A DNA stretch of 64,000 bases from Pseudopithomyces maydicus. Taxonomy: Eukaryota > Ascomycota > Dothideomycetes > Pleosporales > Didymosphaeriaceae. The notes beneath the pieces were generated by a model, which worked only from the letters and a program-made list of their open reading frames with translations, had not been told where the DNA came from and searched no databases. The DNA lies in NCBI GenBank assembly GCA_026873275.1, contig JANTUC010000017.1, forward strand, positions 248,001 to 312,000, read 5' to 3'. A program made the position numbers and the translations under genes. Below are positions 20,824-34,100 of the stretch, in pieces (positions within the stretch are counted from its first letter, which is position 1; each line of letters starts with the position of its first letter).

Positions 20824-23335
20824 GGGTGATATGTGTTTGTGGAATATCAAGATACCATCGAATAGTATTTTGTTGATGTTTATGTGTGTATCTGGCGTCG
20901 TGCACGCAGTGTACACATGTGTTATAATGCCGTCTTATTTTTCTGACTGTAGGAATCACATATCTCTCTCTCATACATCCCCAGCATATTCCAAAGCAGA
21001 AGCGTCAGACAATCGTTCATCTCATTTCACAATACACATATACATACACAGACCATGTTCAACCCCCTGTCCATCTCCCACGCTCTCGTCTCGCTTACGT
21101 CACCCCGCCTCCACTCCGCTCCGTCCCGATGCCGCTCCCCAAACCAAGCATCTCCACACCAGTCTAGACGTGCATACGTACGCGCTCCATCCCCTGCACA
21201 ACACTTGATACGCATCCGCATTTCACTCTTTTGATCGGATACCCCTCTCTGTACACATACCACACACACACAAAAACCACCCCCTCAGAACAATCAGTCG
21301 CTCTGCTCGCCAAACTCTCAAGCAAGATAGCAATCTTCTCCACACTCAAAAAAAACCCCCCCCAAAAATACACAATCTAAACACAATCAAACAAAATCGA
21401 GAGAAAAAAAAAAGAGCAAGGGGAAACCAAGAAGAGAAGAGAAGAGAAGAGAAGAAAAGAGAAGAAAAGAGGAGTTTGAGAATCGAAAGGAGAAGAAGAA
21501 GAAATGCGCCACCCTGCAGCACCCACCGTGGTCGCTTTTTTACTCGGATTGCTGGCTTTTTTGGTGCTGTGGGGGAAGGTGAGTGGTGGGGGGCATCATG
21601 AGGGGAATCCGCATCCGGATGATGTGCCGGTGAGGTTGGGGGGAGAGAGGGGGAAGAGGAGGAGGAACAAGAGGAGGAGGAAGGGGGGAGGAGGAGGAGG
21701 GAAGGAAGGAAGGGGGCAGGAGAGGTGGGAGGTGAATGGGCTGGAGGGAAGTACTTTGTATGTGTATGTGTCAAGATTGGAAAGATGGGAGGGAAAGGGG
21801 TGAGAGAAGGGAATTGAATTGCGAGATTTGAACTGAGATGCAGCTTTCTTGCGATGGGATGAGAAATGGCGGGGTCGATAAAATAGAGAAAGAAGCAAGA
21901 GAGGATGGAAAGATTGCACACGTACTTCTACGCGACTAATCGCCATGCCGTACTCATGTCGTACCCATTCGATCCTTCAGTTGCGACTTTCCTGGAAATC
22001 ACGTCGTCTGCATGTATCAGCATTTGATGCGTGATCATCTCTACCATCGAGCGGCTGGCGCTTCATTCCATCACTATATCTTTATTTTATTTTTAAAAAT
22101 TAAAAATTAAAAATAAGGATACAAATAAACACTGATACAATATATCCGTGTAAGCCTGATACTAGGAAAATATGTTTCGTGGAAATGGGTTTATTCCGTG
22201 AGAAGAGGAACGATTGCAGCATTGTAAGGTTGGTTGACAGAGGTGCCTCCCTAATACCATGGATGGTAAGAAATGTACATGTTTCCTCCGTCTTCACTGT
22301 GGGAGGGTGTGAGAATTTTTAAGTGGAGTATGGGCGTGGCAAGGAAGAGGTGACGTGAGGACTGTTTTTTTTTTCCTTTTAAATAATATTTTCACCAGTT
22401 GAAGAATGGGCAGGGTGTTGGGGGAGTGGATTGTGACGACAGAAAGAACGCTGCTCGAAAGAGTTTTGAAATTGATTGGATGTGTACGAGAGGTACAGTG
22501 AAAGAAGACCGAAGATGTGCTCTCGTAATCGTAGAGTACGCGGATGAGTACATCTTGGGACCTTGACCAAGTCTTGGAGAGCAATAAATATCTTTTTTGA
22601 TACTCACCCGGAATCTAAATGTCTCCATGTTTAGAACTTCGATCATTCAAAAGTCTTATACAACCGTACGCACCCAACTACCGAGCACGGTTGCGGGGCG
22701 GATGACAGAACATTTCCCGGTTTATCGCAGACAATTACCAAAAACAATCTCGACAAGAGTAACCAAGCTCTCTGTGCCACACTAGCTATCGAAGCCAATA
22801 ACAGAAATGTACACCCCCTGCACAAAGATGGTCCTACTTCCAAGTCGTGAACGATCGCCCAAGTGCTTTCCCACCTCAGCCACCAAGCAACGCGATGCAA
22901 CCGTACATCCCCTGCAGCTACCTCTAGACACATTAGCGACCACAAGCACCATCCATAACATCATCCCACAGCACCAGCCCTTTTCCTCCTTCCTGCCTCG
23001 TCCTCGTCCAGATGGGTACCTCGATGACGCCCCCTCCCACCCCCGCTAGCCCCATGTACCCCGCAGCCACAGCCGAACGCGGGCTACTCGTTCTGGCTAA
23101 ACGGGACAACAGCGAGCGAACTTCCTGTTCCTGCAGGCACCACGCCTGCAGCCTTCGTCAAGAGTCACGATGTAACGCGACATGACCATGCGGGACCCAT
23201 CACCTGCCAAGTGCGAACGGAATGTGCTGCTTAAATGAGCGGGGACACCGCGCGCGGGGGCGTTGCCTCTGCGCGCGAACTTGTCGTGTAGCTAGCTCTG
23301 CGCTGTTCGTAGTTGTCAACTGAGCTTCTTGAAAT
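20824..23335. other. Long gene-poor spacer with purine and A-rich tracts
   Basis: 2.5 kb. It contains an A/C-rich run near 21340-21420, an AAGAG-type pentanucleotide run at about 21425-21480, a G/A-rich block at 21640-21720, and an A/T block with TAAAAAT repeats at about 22079-22120. One small ORF at 21504 is listed separately. The right end (about 23000-23335) should be the promoter of the GH92 gene. I see no conserved protein in any frame. Confidence 0.6.
21504..21803 (+). CDS. Possible small membrane/secreted protein (doubtful)
   Basis: 99 residues. It begins MRHPAAPTVVAFLLGLLAFL, a good hydrophobic signal or anchor, followed by a His/Gly stretch and then a Lys/Arg/Gly-rich segment encoded by the purine-rich tract at 21640-21720, which suggests simple-sequence DNA translated by chance. 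No family recognised. It sits alone in a 2.5-kb spacer. It could be a lineage-specific small protein, but the second half argues against it. Confidence 0.2.
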   Translation: MRHPAAPTVVAFLLGLLAFLVLWGKVSGGGHHEGNPHPDDVPVRLGGERGKRRRNKRRRKGGGGGGKEGRGQERWEVNGLEGSTLYVYVSRLERWEGKG

Positions 23336-25994
23336 ATGCGGTGGAGATACGGGATTGCTGTGGCGTGGGGCGCGGTTGTGGGCGCTCAGAAGACGCCGCT
23401 GGAGTATGTGGATCCGCTCATTGGGACGACGAATGGAGGTGTGTGGTTATCCCGTCTATGTGGAGGAAGGGAAATTGACTTGTTGCAGGCCATGTGTTTC
23501 CTGGCGCGACGCTGCCGTTTGGTACGGTTCTTCTCTCGCGGTTATGGGTGCAAAACTTATAGATCATAGGCATGGTGAAGGCATGTCCAGATGTGGACGG
23601 TGACGACAACCAGGGCGGTTTCAGCTCGGACAATAGCTCCATCATTGGATTCTCGCACATGCACGATTCGGGTACAGGAGGAGTATGATTTCCATATCAT
23701 TCATAACATTAATATACTAATATACATTCAGGCCAAAAGTCTCGGTAATTTCCCCATCTTCGCACAAGCTGGGTGCCCCAACGGGGACATCAATGCGTGC
23801 AATTACACCTCGTGGGAGCGCGCTACACCGCGTATCAACGGCACGATACATGCAAAGCCCGGCTACTTCGACATCACCATCGCATCCGGTGTACGCGCAG
23901 AAATGACCACCACGAACCGCACGGCTCTCTACCGCTTCACCTTCCCCGAGACACCCCTGACGCCCAACACGACGCTCAACCCGCTCATATCTCTCGAGCT
24001 CCAGGATCTCCCTCAGACGAGAACCAAGGGCTCCATCAAGATCGATGGGACGTCGGGGCGTTTGACGGGAGGTGGTACATTTTCTCCGAGCTTCGGCATC
24101 GGACAGTACTCGTCGTTCTTCTGCGTCGACTTCCAAGGCGCGCAGATCAAAGACATGGGCGTGTTCTCAAACTCGCGGGCTACGAGCCAGGCCAAGTCGC
24201 TCAAGGTGATCAGCGAGACGGAGCGCTTCGCCGAGCGCCCGTCTGGCGGGTGGGTGCAGTTTGAAAAGCCCGATAGCGACAACCAGCTCCTCGTGCGGGT
24301 CGGGATGTCGTTCATCAGCGAGGATCAAGCTTGTCAGAATGCCGAGAAGGAACTGGAATCTTTCGACTTTGAGGAAACTGTGGAGGCTGCTCAGAAGGCC
24401 TGGAGTGAGAAGCTCAGCGTCATCGAGATCGTGCCAGGAGGCGCGAGCGAGGTCATTCAGACGGCGTTCTGGAGCGGCGTGTATCGTAGCATGATCAGCC
24501 CCCAGGACTATACGGGTGAGAATCCGCTGTGGAAGTCTGATGAGCCCTATTATGATAGCTATTACTGCATCTGGGATAGTTTTAGGAGCATCCACCCGTT
24601 GATCACGCTGCTGGATCCGCATAGCCAGACGTTGATGGTGAGGAGCTTGTTGGATATCTATAAGCATGAGGGAAAGCTACCTGATTGCCGCATGAGCTTC
24701 TGTAAAGGTACGGTAGCAAGAGTCAAATTATGCTAAGACGCTAACCAATGGGCGTAGGTTTTACACAAGGTGGCTCGAACGCCGATATCGTTCTCGTGGA
24801 CGCATATCTGAAAAATATCACGGATGGTATCGACTGGAACCTGGCCTACGAAGCAGTGGTATCGGATGCTGAAGACGAGCCCCCTAATTGGGATGTCGAA
24901 GGTACACTCACGCTCTCCTGAACGCATTTCCAAACTGACACGCCCCAGGCCGCGGTGGACTCAAAGCCTGGAAAGAACTCGGCTACATCCCAACCGAAAA
25001 CCTGGACCTAGATGGCGTGGGTACAGAAACCCGCTCCATCTCCCGCACCGCCGAATACGCCTACAACGACTTCGTCATCGCCACGCTCGCCCTCGCCCTA
25101 GGCCACACGGCAGACTACAACAAGTACCTCGGCCGCTCCGCAAACTTCTACAACATGTTCAAGGCGGACCAGACCTCCACCATCAACGGCACAGACACCG
25201 GCTTCGTCGGCTTCCTCCAACCCCGCTTTACCAACGGTACGTGGGGCTTCCAGGACCCGATCTTCTGCAGCCCGCTCCTCGACTTCACAGGGTGCTACCT
25301 AAACCCGAGCGGCGGCGAAACCTACGAGGGGCCCGTCTGGCTGTACACCTTCTTCGCGCCCGGCGACATGAAGACGTTGATCCGGACGCTCGGCGGCGCC
25401 TCCTCCTTCGTCGCCCGCCTCGACTTCTTCCACGACTCGGGCATGGCGTACATCGGCGACGAGCAGGCCTTCCTCGACGTCTTCCTATACCACTACGCAG
25501 GGCGCCCGGGGAAGTCGTCTGCGCGAGCACACTTCTACATCCCGAGCCAGTTCAACGCGAGCATCAACGGGATCCCCGGTAACGACGACAGCGGCGCAAT
25601 GGGCTCCTTCGAGGCCCTCACCATGATGGGCATCTTCCCGAATGCCGGGCAGGACGTGTACTTCATCACGCCGCCGTTCTTCGAGTCGGTGGCCATCACG
25701 AACAGAGTAACGGGGAAGACGGCGACGATCAAGAATATCAATTTCGATGCCAGCTATCAGAATATATACGTGCAGTCTGCGACGCTGAATGGCGAGGTGT
25801 ACGAGAAGAATTGGTTGCAGCATAGCTTTTTCCTGGAGGGAGGCACGCTGGAGCTGACGCTGGGGCCGGCGGAGAGTACGTGGGGGACGAGAGAGCAGGA
25901 TGTGCCGCCGAGCTTAGGGCCGGGGGGCAATAGGACGGTGGGGAGGAGGTGGGAGATGCCGGGGGTGCCGAAGTTGGAGATGGGGAGTTGGTAG
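23336..25994 (+). CDS. Secreted glycoside hydrolase family 92 alpha-1,2-mannosidase-like
   Basis: Exo-acting alpha-mannosidase family (calcium-dependent), probably secreted and acting on mannoproteins or fungal/host glycans. Six exons: 23336-23438, 23489-23521, 23570-23682, 23732-24707, 24758-24901 and 24949-25994, about 804 residues. The start MRWRYGIAVAWGAVVGAQ is a signal peptide. Seen: YVDPLIGTTNGGHVFPGATL, the substrate/metal loop IIGFSHMHDSGTGG, YYDSYYCIWDSFRSIHPL, RTAEYAYNDFVIATLA, YIGDEQAFLDVFLYHYAG (position of the catalytic-acid Glu in the family) and GNDDSGAMGSFEALTMMG (position of the Asp pair acting as base in characterised members). Many NxT/S sequons fit secretion. Exon 2 is only 33 bp. 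Flanked by long spacers on both sides. Confidence 0.93.
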
Positions 25995-28900
25995 ATAGAT
26001 GAGGGTTGGGGATGTAGATGTCGTTTTGAGTAGAACGATGGTATATTCATACACCTGTTCTTGTTACCTCGATAATTCTTGAAGACATGAATGTAGTGAC
26101 GACCTTTTCTCTCTTTCTCAGTCACCACATGTCTGCAGATATCCGTGTACACGAACGTCTATCATCCGACGTGCGAACACCGCGTTTCCCCCTCCTTCAA
26201 TTTAGCAGACTCATCAGTATCCAAAAATACATGATTCTTATCAGACACTTCACACGCACAACGTACCCATCCATGTCCCACCATATCCATCCATACCATT
26301 GTGAAAATCCCTCCTCCTAAAACACAGCATATATGCACATCGTGTCATATTCTTCAAAATCACACAACCACTCCACCCCTACCCATCGCTTCGTCCGGCC
26401 GTCACAAAACGGCCGCCCGCATACCTGCATGTAAATCACATTAATCATATCTCTATATTTATTCCCGGCCCCAATGCCGCTTAGGGTGGATATAACACGA
26501 AATGTGCATGTATGCATGGGAATGAGTGAGGGGACCCGCGGGTGATCGTCTGCAGGGCGCCGTGTATAGTGTCTACCGTAGGAGAGAGATTAGGAGTGTA
26601 GATCTCTGTATGCGCTGGGTGATATATATATGGGTTGTACTATATGCATGCATAGAAATACATATACAGATACTTACGTGCGCATATATATATTTGATAA
26701 CGTGCGCAGTGGTTTGGACCAATCACGATGGCGTAAGGAGTGCGGTGTCACGCCGTGGGAGACAGAAGGAGTGGGAAAGCTTGTTTGGAGGGCATCGTAG
26801 GTATAGAATCGTTATGTATTTGCGAGGAGGGCATTTTGCTCCCCATACATTGGAATTTCCCATGGTAAGAGGGGGTAGACTCTACGATGAGTTACTACCC
26901 ACCCGCATACCTTCCTAACCACCTATCTACGCACTATCTATCCACCATCCCCTTTCACATGGAAACACCTCACCCAAGTTTCACCCCTCCCCTCGGAATC
27001 CGTCTCCTCCGTCTCCCAAATTCGCGCACACGCTTCCACAAACTTTACCTCTCTACCAATCCCTCGCGCACGCCTCGTCCACCCTGCCCTGCCTACATAC
27101 ATACGCTACCCTCACATCATCATCCCCGTCCCAAAAACAAGGCAATTTTTTTTAAAAAATCGCGCAGCGCTTCACCCCGTCTGTCCGTCCGTCGTGCTGC
27201 GCCCACACATACCATACCCACCTCACCACAGCACACTTACACCTACATGCATACGTACATACATGCATGCACACGTATGTATGTACATGCGTATACACGC
27301 GTACACACTGTACCGTACATTGTAGTAGGCAGGTAGGTAGATATCGGCGAAACGCAATATGTATACAACACGCCCTCGGCGTCCAATCGGCGAGCGGATT
27401 CCACACCGCAGTTCGCTGCGCGGATTGCGATGATGTCGATTTAGAGTTGTGCGAGGGGCGCGTTTCGAGCGTCGGCAGTGGGTGCTAGCGCAGGGGGGGG
27501 GGGGGGAAGGACGAAAATGCCTCATTGTTAGTAGGTACATGTTGGAACTGGAAGGATGGAAGAAAGGAAGGTAGGGAGGAAAGGGGTGATGACGGTATTT
27601 CGGAGGTGTGTCAGGTTGGAATCTAGTGGTGTCGCATAGGGTGTCGGCGATGAGGGATATACGTAAGTATGTGTGCGGCGGTGAGGTTTGGAGGGTAGTT
27701 TTGCGGGGCGGTGATGGGGATCTACGATTGAGTGAACGAGAGGGCGAGTTGGTTGGTTTTGCTTTTGGTAACATGCGTGTTGTTTGGAAGGTCGCGAGAT
27801 GTCTTGTGCGGGCACACGTGAAGTATCACAGTACCTGGCAGCGATGGGGCGTACGTGAGAGCCAAGGTTGCCCAGATATCCCATACCCGGGGTCCATCTG
27901 CCGATGCATCGTCTTACACGATTCAAGAAAATGCAGATGGGAAACCCCAACGCGGCCATGGGATTGACCCCCAGACGGCCCCATGGACAGACAGATTTTT
28001 TATTTATTTTTTCCTCTCCCCACTTCCGAAGGGAAGAGTCAGCCAGCGCGCTCGCGGCGTGTAGGGCGATGCTTCCGTTGAAGCTGGATGGGGCCCGCCA
28101 AGCGAGCAGCAGCGGCCCCGCAACTTGCAGGCCCCCATGATCGACGGGCGGAACGTCGGACGCGCCTCGTGACAAGTGCAGAGGCTTTGAATACGCGGGA
28201 AGCGCAGACACTGAATCATCGTGACGTTTGGAAGGGTCTCGATGAGGACTGCACTTGTTTCCATGCCGTAACGAGGCACGAGACCGACGCAGGATGCTGT
28301 CATATCAAAGGACACCGTTGTAACACTTTGCATCCAAAGGATCGCAACAGCCGATATGCAAGGTGGGTGTACCTTGGCTGCTGCGCGGGTAACCGTAGGG
28401 ATGCGGTTAACCGGCGGCGCACACAATGACGATGTCCTGTCGGGCAACGTGCAACGGCATCGTGAGCCGGTTTGTTGCGGGTTAACAATCGAGTAGGGTG
28501 TTTGGGTGCAGGGGGTGTTGCAGGCGCCCACAATTCAAGACGGTCCAGAAATTGGGGGTCCATTTTAATTGCACTGTGTGAGGCGCTGAGGACGAGAATA
28601 GTGGGTGTGGCACAGCGTGCTGGCCATGCAGCACAATATAGCGCGAGACGGTCTCTGCAACAGCATGAAAGCAGTAACCGGGCTTGTTTGGGTATGGCAA
28701 CGGCTGTATCCACCCTAGTCCACTGCGGGTCGATGGTTTCGGCGGGTCGTCATAGTCGTGCGTATGGCATGCTTCAAAGCGGAGGTTCGTGTCACCGCTA
28801 CGGGTTCTGGAAACCGCCCAGTGAAATGGTGGCGAAAAATCAGCATGCACGCCATCTGCGCGTTAGTCATAGTGACCGTGGGAGATGCAGAGGGACCCTG

Positions 28901-29480
28901 AAGCCAGCGTGTCGAGACTCGGGACCGTCCTCGCCCAGGTCAGCTTCTCGTGGGAAATCGTGATCCTTGGGACATCAATCAAGCCGCTGGCATTGGCGCA
29001 AGGGCATGGGAGCGCGATCCCGGAATAAGACTGGGATACGCCGTTGCCCCTGAAACATCGTGGCCTTCCCCAGACTTTTGTTGGCTCGACTGGGTTCTGG
29101 CGGTGAAGTGGAGCGTCTAGAAAAATGGCGCACTATGCCCGATCTATGCTCCGCTCCCATGGTATGGCTCAGCTGCCAATGGTAGCGTAATCTTGGTCCC
29201 TGATCTCGATGCAGGAGACTGCGTAGACTGCGTTACTTATCGGTGTCCGTGTCTTAAAGTTATCTTTGGCTGTTGCGGTGAGGTTGGGCATCTGCATATA
29301 AAGTCTCTGCTTACTCTCCTCCTCGAAGCAGCAACAATCATCCAGCTTCCACTCTAGCTTCGCCTGCATTCCAATCAGTGCTTTCCACTTCGCATCAATA
29401 CTTGCTTGAGACGAGATCGACGCTCTCAATTCAATTGTCTTGCACGCTGCCGAACCGCCATACCCACATTCACCGTCATC
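25995..29480. other. 3.5-kb gene-poor spacer with simple repeats
   Basis: Largest gene-free stretch before 55 kb. It has ATATATA/TGCATG runs at about 26610-26700, a CATACATGCATGCACACGTATG-type TG/CA block at about 27235-27310, and a 14-G run at 27493-27506. Open frames of up to 227 residues on both strands (for example minus 27528-28211) show no hydrophobic periodicity, domain motif or conserved block and overlap antisense ORFs. I see nothing I can call a gene. Confidence 0.6.
27493..27506. repeat. Mononucleotide run of 14 G
   Basis: Uninterrupted G14 in non-coding DNA, the longest G run noticed. It shows that long runs can be reported in this assembly, at least outside genes. Confidence 0.95.
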
Positions 29481-29819
29481 ATGCCTCATCTTCCCTTCAA
29501 CTCCACCTCTTCTTCTCCTTCCTCTTCTCCTTCGACCTCGCCAAGCCCACCCTCGATAGTGCTTCATCCGGCTTCGGGTATACTAGATCGCCGCAACAAA
29601 GGCTGTCCCTCTAACCCAATCCCAGGCAAGACCTCAAAACGGGAGCTGTACAAGTCTAGCGAAGACAAGTCGGCAGCATACCGCCAGCGCTACGCGCAGT
29701 ATCTGGCCTCGACGTTCAACATGTCACTCGAGGCAGCTTTGGCCGAAGCTGACATTCAGCTCGCACCTCGTCGCTCATCAGGCGTGTCAGAATCGGAGAT
29801 GCTCAGAGACGGCTGGTGA
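29481..29819 (+). CDS. Small hypothetical protein (112 residues)
   Basis: Single-exon ORF. The N-terminal third is Ser/Pro-rich (MPHLPFNSTSSSPSS...), the rest is a charged, helix-prone block with KTSKRELYKSSEDKSAAYRQ, RYAQYLASTFNMSLEAALAE and a tail SGVSESEMLRDGW. The amphipathic C-terminal half and clean stop look like a real protein. An in-frame upstream ATG at 29406 exists, but 29481 has a better context (CGTCATCATGCC). A CATATAAAG TATA-like element at 29296-29304 lies about 180 bp upstream. I do not recognise the family. It is isolated, with spacers of more than 1 kb on each side. Confidence 0.5.
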   Translation: MPHLPFNSTSSSPSSSPSTSPSPPSIVLHPASGILDRRNKGCPSNPIPGKTSKRELYKSSEDKSAAYRQRYAQYLASTFNMSLEAALAEADIQLAPRRSSGVSESEMLRDGW

Positions 29820-31130
29820 TGAGACGAGACTTTAATGACCTGTAATGACTGCGGCATCTGCTTGGTGCTAGGATGGATGGACATATACGCATATGGGACG
29901 GGGTTATATGGCGCTGATCTGGCACTTGATGGTTTCCTAATTTGAAAAAAGCTTTGCTTCTTGCCTGTGCCTCGAGACGTGACGATGATGTTTGCCAGGA
30001 GTTTTTGATGCTGATGCAGGATGCAGCTCCTTGCAGGTCTTCCATCCTTCCAGAAGCGAGAAGCGAGCCCACTGACCCGAGCCGAGGCCCTGCCGTGCCG
30101 ATAACGATAAGACACGAGGGCCCCGACGCTGCGTTATGGGAACCAACTCGCTCCTACGGAATCCTGCGCCTGGAAGATGGAAAGAAAAAGCCTGGATTCA
30201 TCGGGCTCATTGTCCATAACCCAACAACGACATTGAGGTACGAGCTGCCGTACCGTGCGTGCAACCGGCGGTGCCAACGGTGCCCCCATTGGCTGGGAAC
30301 GACCCCCCAACAACGCCGCCGTTCACCAGTCATGGATCGCAGGGGTCAACATGACAGAATGGAAAGCTGACCAGTGCATCGGGAGGCTGGGAGCGACGAG
30401 AGCAGCCCACGATGGTCCCACGATGGTCGCACGTGAGCACCTCGACCGAGGCGCATCGCTGGGGCGCAAACGTGGCTTGCGGTCGATCGATATAACATAC
30501 CGTATCTCTGTCATGATGGCTTACAGAAGGTCAGCATGGCCAATGGGCAGAGCCGAATCGATACCGCCCAGCCAAGCAACGCCGCATCTTCGGATCGAAC
30601 GGTTGCAAGAGACATGCACGCCTCCTCTCGAGCAGCGAGGTCCAGTAGCAGCGGTCGGATGACTGATAGTGGCAGATAGCGCTGTGCCAACTCCTTGACC
30701 TCTGGGCATGGTGGCTATGTCGCATTTCCATGGACAGACGCAGTATGGAGAGGTACCTTCTTTGTCTTGGGGCCGTCAGCCAAGCTTCTTGTCGCTCAGC
30801 AAGCCTGGGAGAGCGACAACTGCAGCCGTCTGCACCAGAGCCGCTCCTCGAGGCTGTCTTCGTGCGATTCACCGTCCCAATTGCTGGCTGAAAGGTCCCG
30901 GGAGCGTGCACACGGCTGCAGGAAGGCATGATGTGCCTGCTTGTGACTGGCGAGCCATGCAAGAGCGACTGTTGATACCAAGCCCATCCCCACGCGTACA
31001 TCTTGGACGACCCACAGGTAACCTGGTAGCTCGCTAGTCCGCGTGCAACCCCGCCTTATATCTGGCCCCGCGCATCCGCCCTCTATTCCTACTGCATTCC
31101 GACACTTCGCGTGTGTGTATTTCATATTGA
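29820..31130. other. Spacer upstream of ENA ATPase
   Basis: 1.3 kb without a supported gene. It should carry the ENA promoter, which in known fungi is strongly salt- and pH-regulated. A TATA-like TTATATCT lies at 31056-31063, about 70 bp before the start. Overlapping ORFs on both strands lack any conserved feature. Confidence 0.55.
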
Positions 31131-34100
31131 ATGGGTGAAACCGACCTCTCTACCGCCGAGGAGAACCCTCAAGAAACCGAACCCCCTATAGGTGCCCATC
31201 ATGGAGCCACTACACACCAACAACCACACCACCACCACCACCAATCCCACCCAGTCTCCCGCGATGACGGGAGCGAGCCGCCGCTCACGGCTTGGCACTG
31301 CCAGACGGCAGCACAGGTCGCCCAGATACTCGAGGTGGACATCAGGTACGAGCCCACGTGCATCTGCGGCACTCGTCCCATCACTGACAACTTCTCCCAG
31401 CAATGGACTCAGCGCCGAACAAGCAGAATCTCGCCTTCGCCTCTATGGACCTAACAAGGTTAAGGGAGCTGAGGGGCTATCCCTGTGGGCGATTCTCTTG
31501 AGGCAGGTGTCCAACAGTCTGACTCTCGTGAGTGCCTTCCTGCCCAGTCGGCAGCCGTTACTCCCAGCACGGCTCACACAGCGAAGCCTAACTTGTAACC
31601 CCTAGGTTCTTGTCATCACCATGGCGTTGAGCTTCGGAATCGATGATTACATCGAAGGTGGCGTTATCACTGCAGTCATCCTTCTCAACATTGTAGTCGG
31701 GTAAGTGGTGTCGACGATTCCTCACGTGGCATGCTGTTGACTGTTTAGCTTTGCCCAAGACTACAAGGCAGAGAAGACGATAGAGTCCCTCAAAAGCCTC
31801 ACTGCACCTGAATCCATCGTCCTTCGCGGTGGAGAAACCATCAAGATACAAGCTCACAATCTCGTCCCTGGCGACGTTGTACAGCTGGAGACTGGTAATA
31901 TCGTAAGTGCTGCCCTAGTGATGTAACGGATATCAATCCAATCACGCCTATTTACTTGATGCTCTCGAGAAGTACAACAAGTCCCATGCTGACTTGGCAG
32001 GTCCCGGCTGACATTCGACTGGTGGATGGCTTAAATGTCTCGACTGACGAAGCTTTCCTCACTGGTGAAGCGGAGCCTATCGAGAAAGATCCCTTAAAGG
32101 TCTATGACGACCCAGACGTCCCACTAGGGGACCGTCTCAACCTGGCCTTCTCTGGAAGTGAAATGAAGCGAGGACGTTGCAGAGCAATCGTCGTCTCTAC
32201 CGGCATGAAAACCGAAGTGGGTAAGATTGCCAACATGCTGCGCGAGAAAGACGAGACTCTCAACGACCTCGGACCACTCACGAAGTTTTGGCGGAAGTTT
32301 GTTAAAATGGTGAAATCTATTCTTGGAATGAACGGGACGCCGCTCCAGATCAGTCTAAGCAAATTTGCCCTCCTGCTGTTTGCCCTCGCTATCCTTCTTG
32401 CCATCATTGTCTTCTCGGCAAACAAGTGGCAGGTTGGCGGGGAGGTCCTCATTTACGGCATTTGCGTCGCCGTTGCCGTTATTCCCGAATCGTTGATCGC
32501 AGTCTTGACCATCACTATCGCCGTGGGGGCCAAAGCAATGGCAAGGTACGTAGCCTACAGCGAGCTAGAATACCTCGTGTGGGTGCATCATACGGTAAAC
32601 TAACCCTTATAGGTCTAACGTCATCATTCGTGTGTCTTCAGCCATCGAGGCTGTAGGTGGGGTATGTATCCACACACGTGCAGGGTAGATAGATCTCGGC
32701 TAACGGCATCTCTGATAGGTGACCAACATCTGTAGCGACAAGACAGGCACCCTTACAACGGGCAAGATGATCGCTCGAAAGGCCATCATCCCTGGCTTTG
32801 GTTTACTAGAGGTCGATGGCACCTCTCACTCATATGATCCTAACAGCGGGTTTGTTTCACACGACAACATTCGCTTGGATCCAAATAGCTTCTCCCCGAA
32901 TGGTGCTTGCACCCGATTCCTCAGAACAATAGCGTTGTGCAACCAGTCCAAGGTTGAATTCTCAAGCAGCTCTTCAGATAACAACACGGTCGGTAAGAAA
33001 GATGCAAGCGAACGAATGACAAGTGACGATGACGACGGCACCGATGCTTCGACCATCCAATCAGCCGTCATCACGCGTCCGACTACTGCTTCCGGTCAAA
33101 GTACTTTGAACGCTGGAGAGTGGAGAGCTTTCGGTGAACCGACCGAGGTCGCTCTCCAAGTTCTGGCCATGCGCTTTGGTATGGGCAAAGAGGAATTGCT
33201 ATCTGGACTTAACATCCGTCTCGCTGCGGAATTTCCTTTCGACTCGTCTGTCAAGAAAATGACAGTCGTGTACGAGGACCAGCACGCTGGACACCTGGAT
33301 GTCTACACCAAAGGCGCCACGGAGTTCATGTTGCCAGTGCTGAACATTCCCGACGCCGAGAAATCTGAAATCAACGACATGGCAGAGAACATGGCCAAGG
33401 ATGGTCTTCGCGTTCTCTGTATTGCTCACAAGATCTTGCCAGTGGGCTCGGACCTGCTCCAGCGTGAAGTTGTGGAGCAGGGCCTGAACTTCATCGGCAT
33501 GGTCGCCATCTATGACCCTCCTCGTCCGGAAAGTAAAAAGGCCGTTCGAGACTGTCAAATCGCAGGTATCACCGTGCATATGCTCACTGGTGACCATCCT
33601 GCTACTGCCGAGGCCATTGCGCGAGCAGTAGATATCATCGATGCTTCGCTCCCCCGTGGACAGGTTGGTAAAGCGGTCATGATCGCCAGGGACTTCGACG
33701 CCTTGAGTCAGGAAGAGGTAGACAGCATGGAACACCTGCCTCTTGTTGTTGCGCGATGCAGTCCGTCGACGAAAGTCAAGATGGTCGAAGCGCTCCACAG
33801 GAGGAAACAATTCTGCGTCATGACCGGTGACGGCGTCAACGACTCACCCGCCCTGAAGAAGGCCGACGTGGGTATCGCCATGGGCTCTGGATCGGACGTG
33901 GCCAAGGACGCAGCCAAGATGGTTCTAACGGACGATAACTTCGCCTCGATCGTTGAGGCTGTGAAGGAGGGCCGCCGCCTGTTTGACAACATCCAGAAGG
34001 TCAGTCACCTACCTACCCTGCATCTATATAACCATTGCCATGCTAACACCTCACACAGTTCCTCATGCACCTCCTCATCTCCAACATCGCCCAAGTGATC

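Noticed and set aside
27528..28211. 227-residue minus-strand ORF in the 26-29 kb spacer
   Set aside because: No hydrophobic pattern, domain or conserved block; ends in simple repeats; antisense ORFs overlap it.
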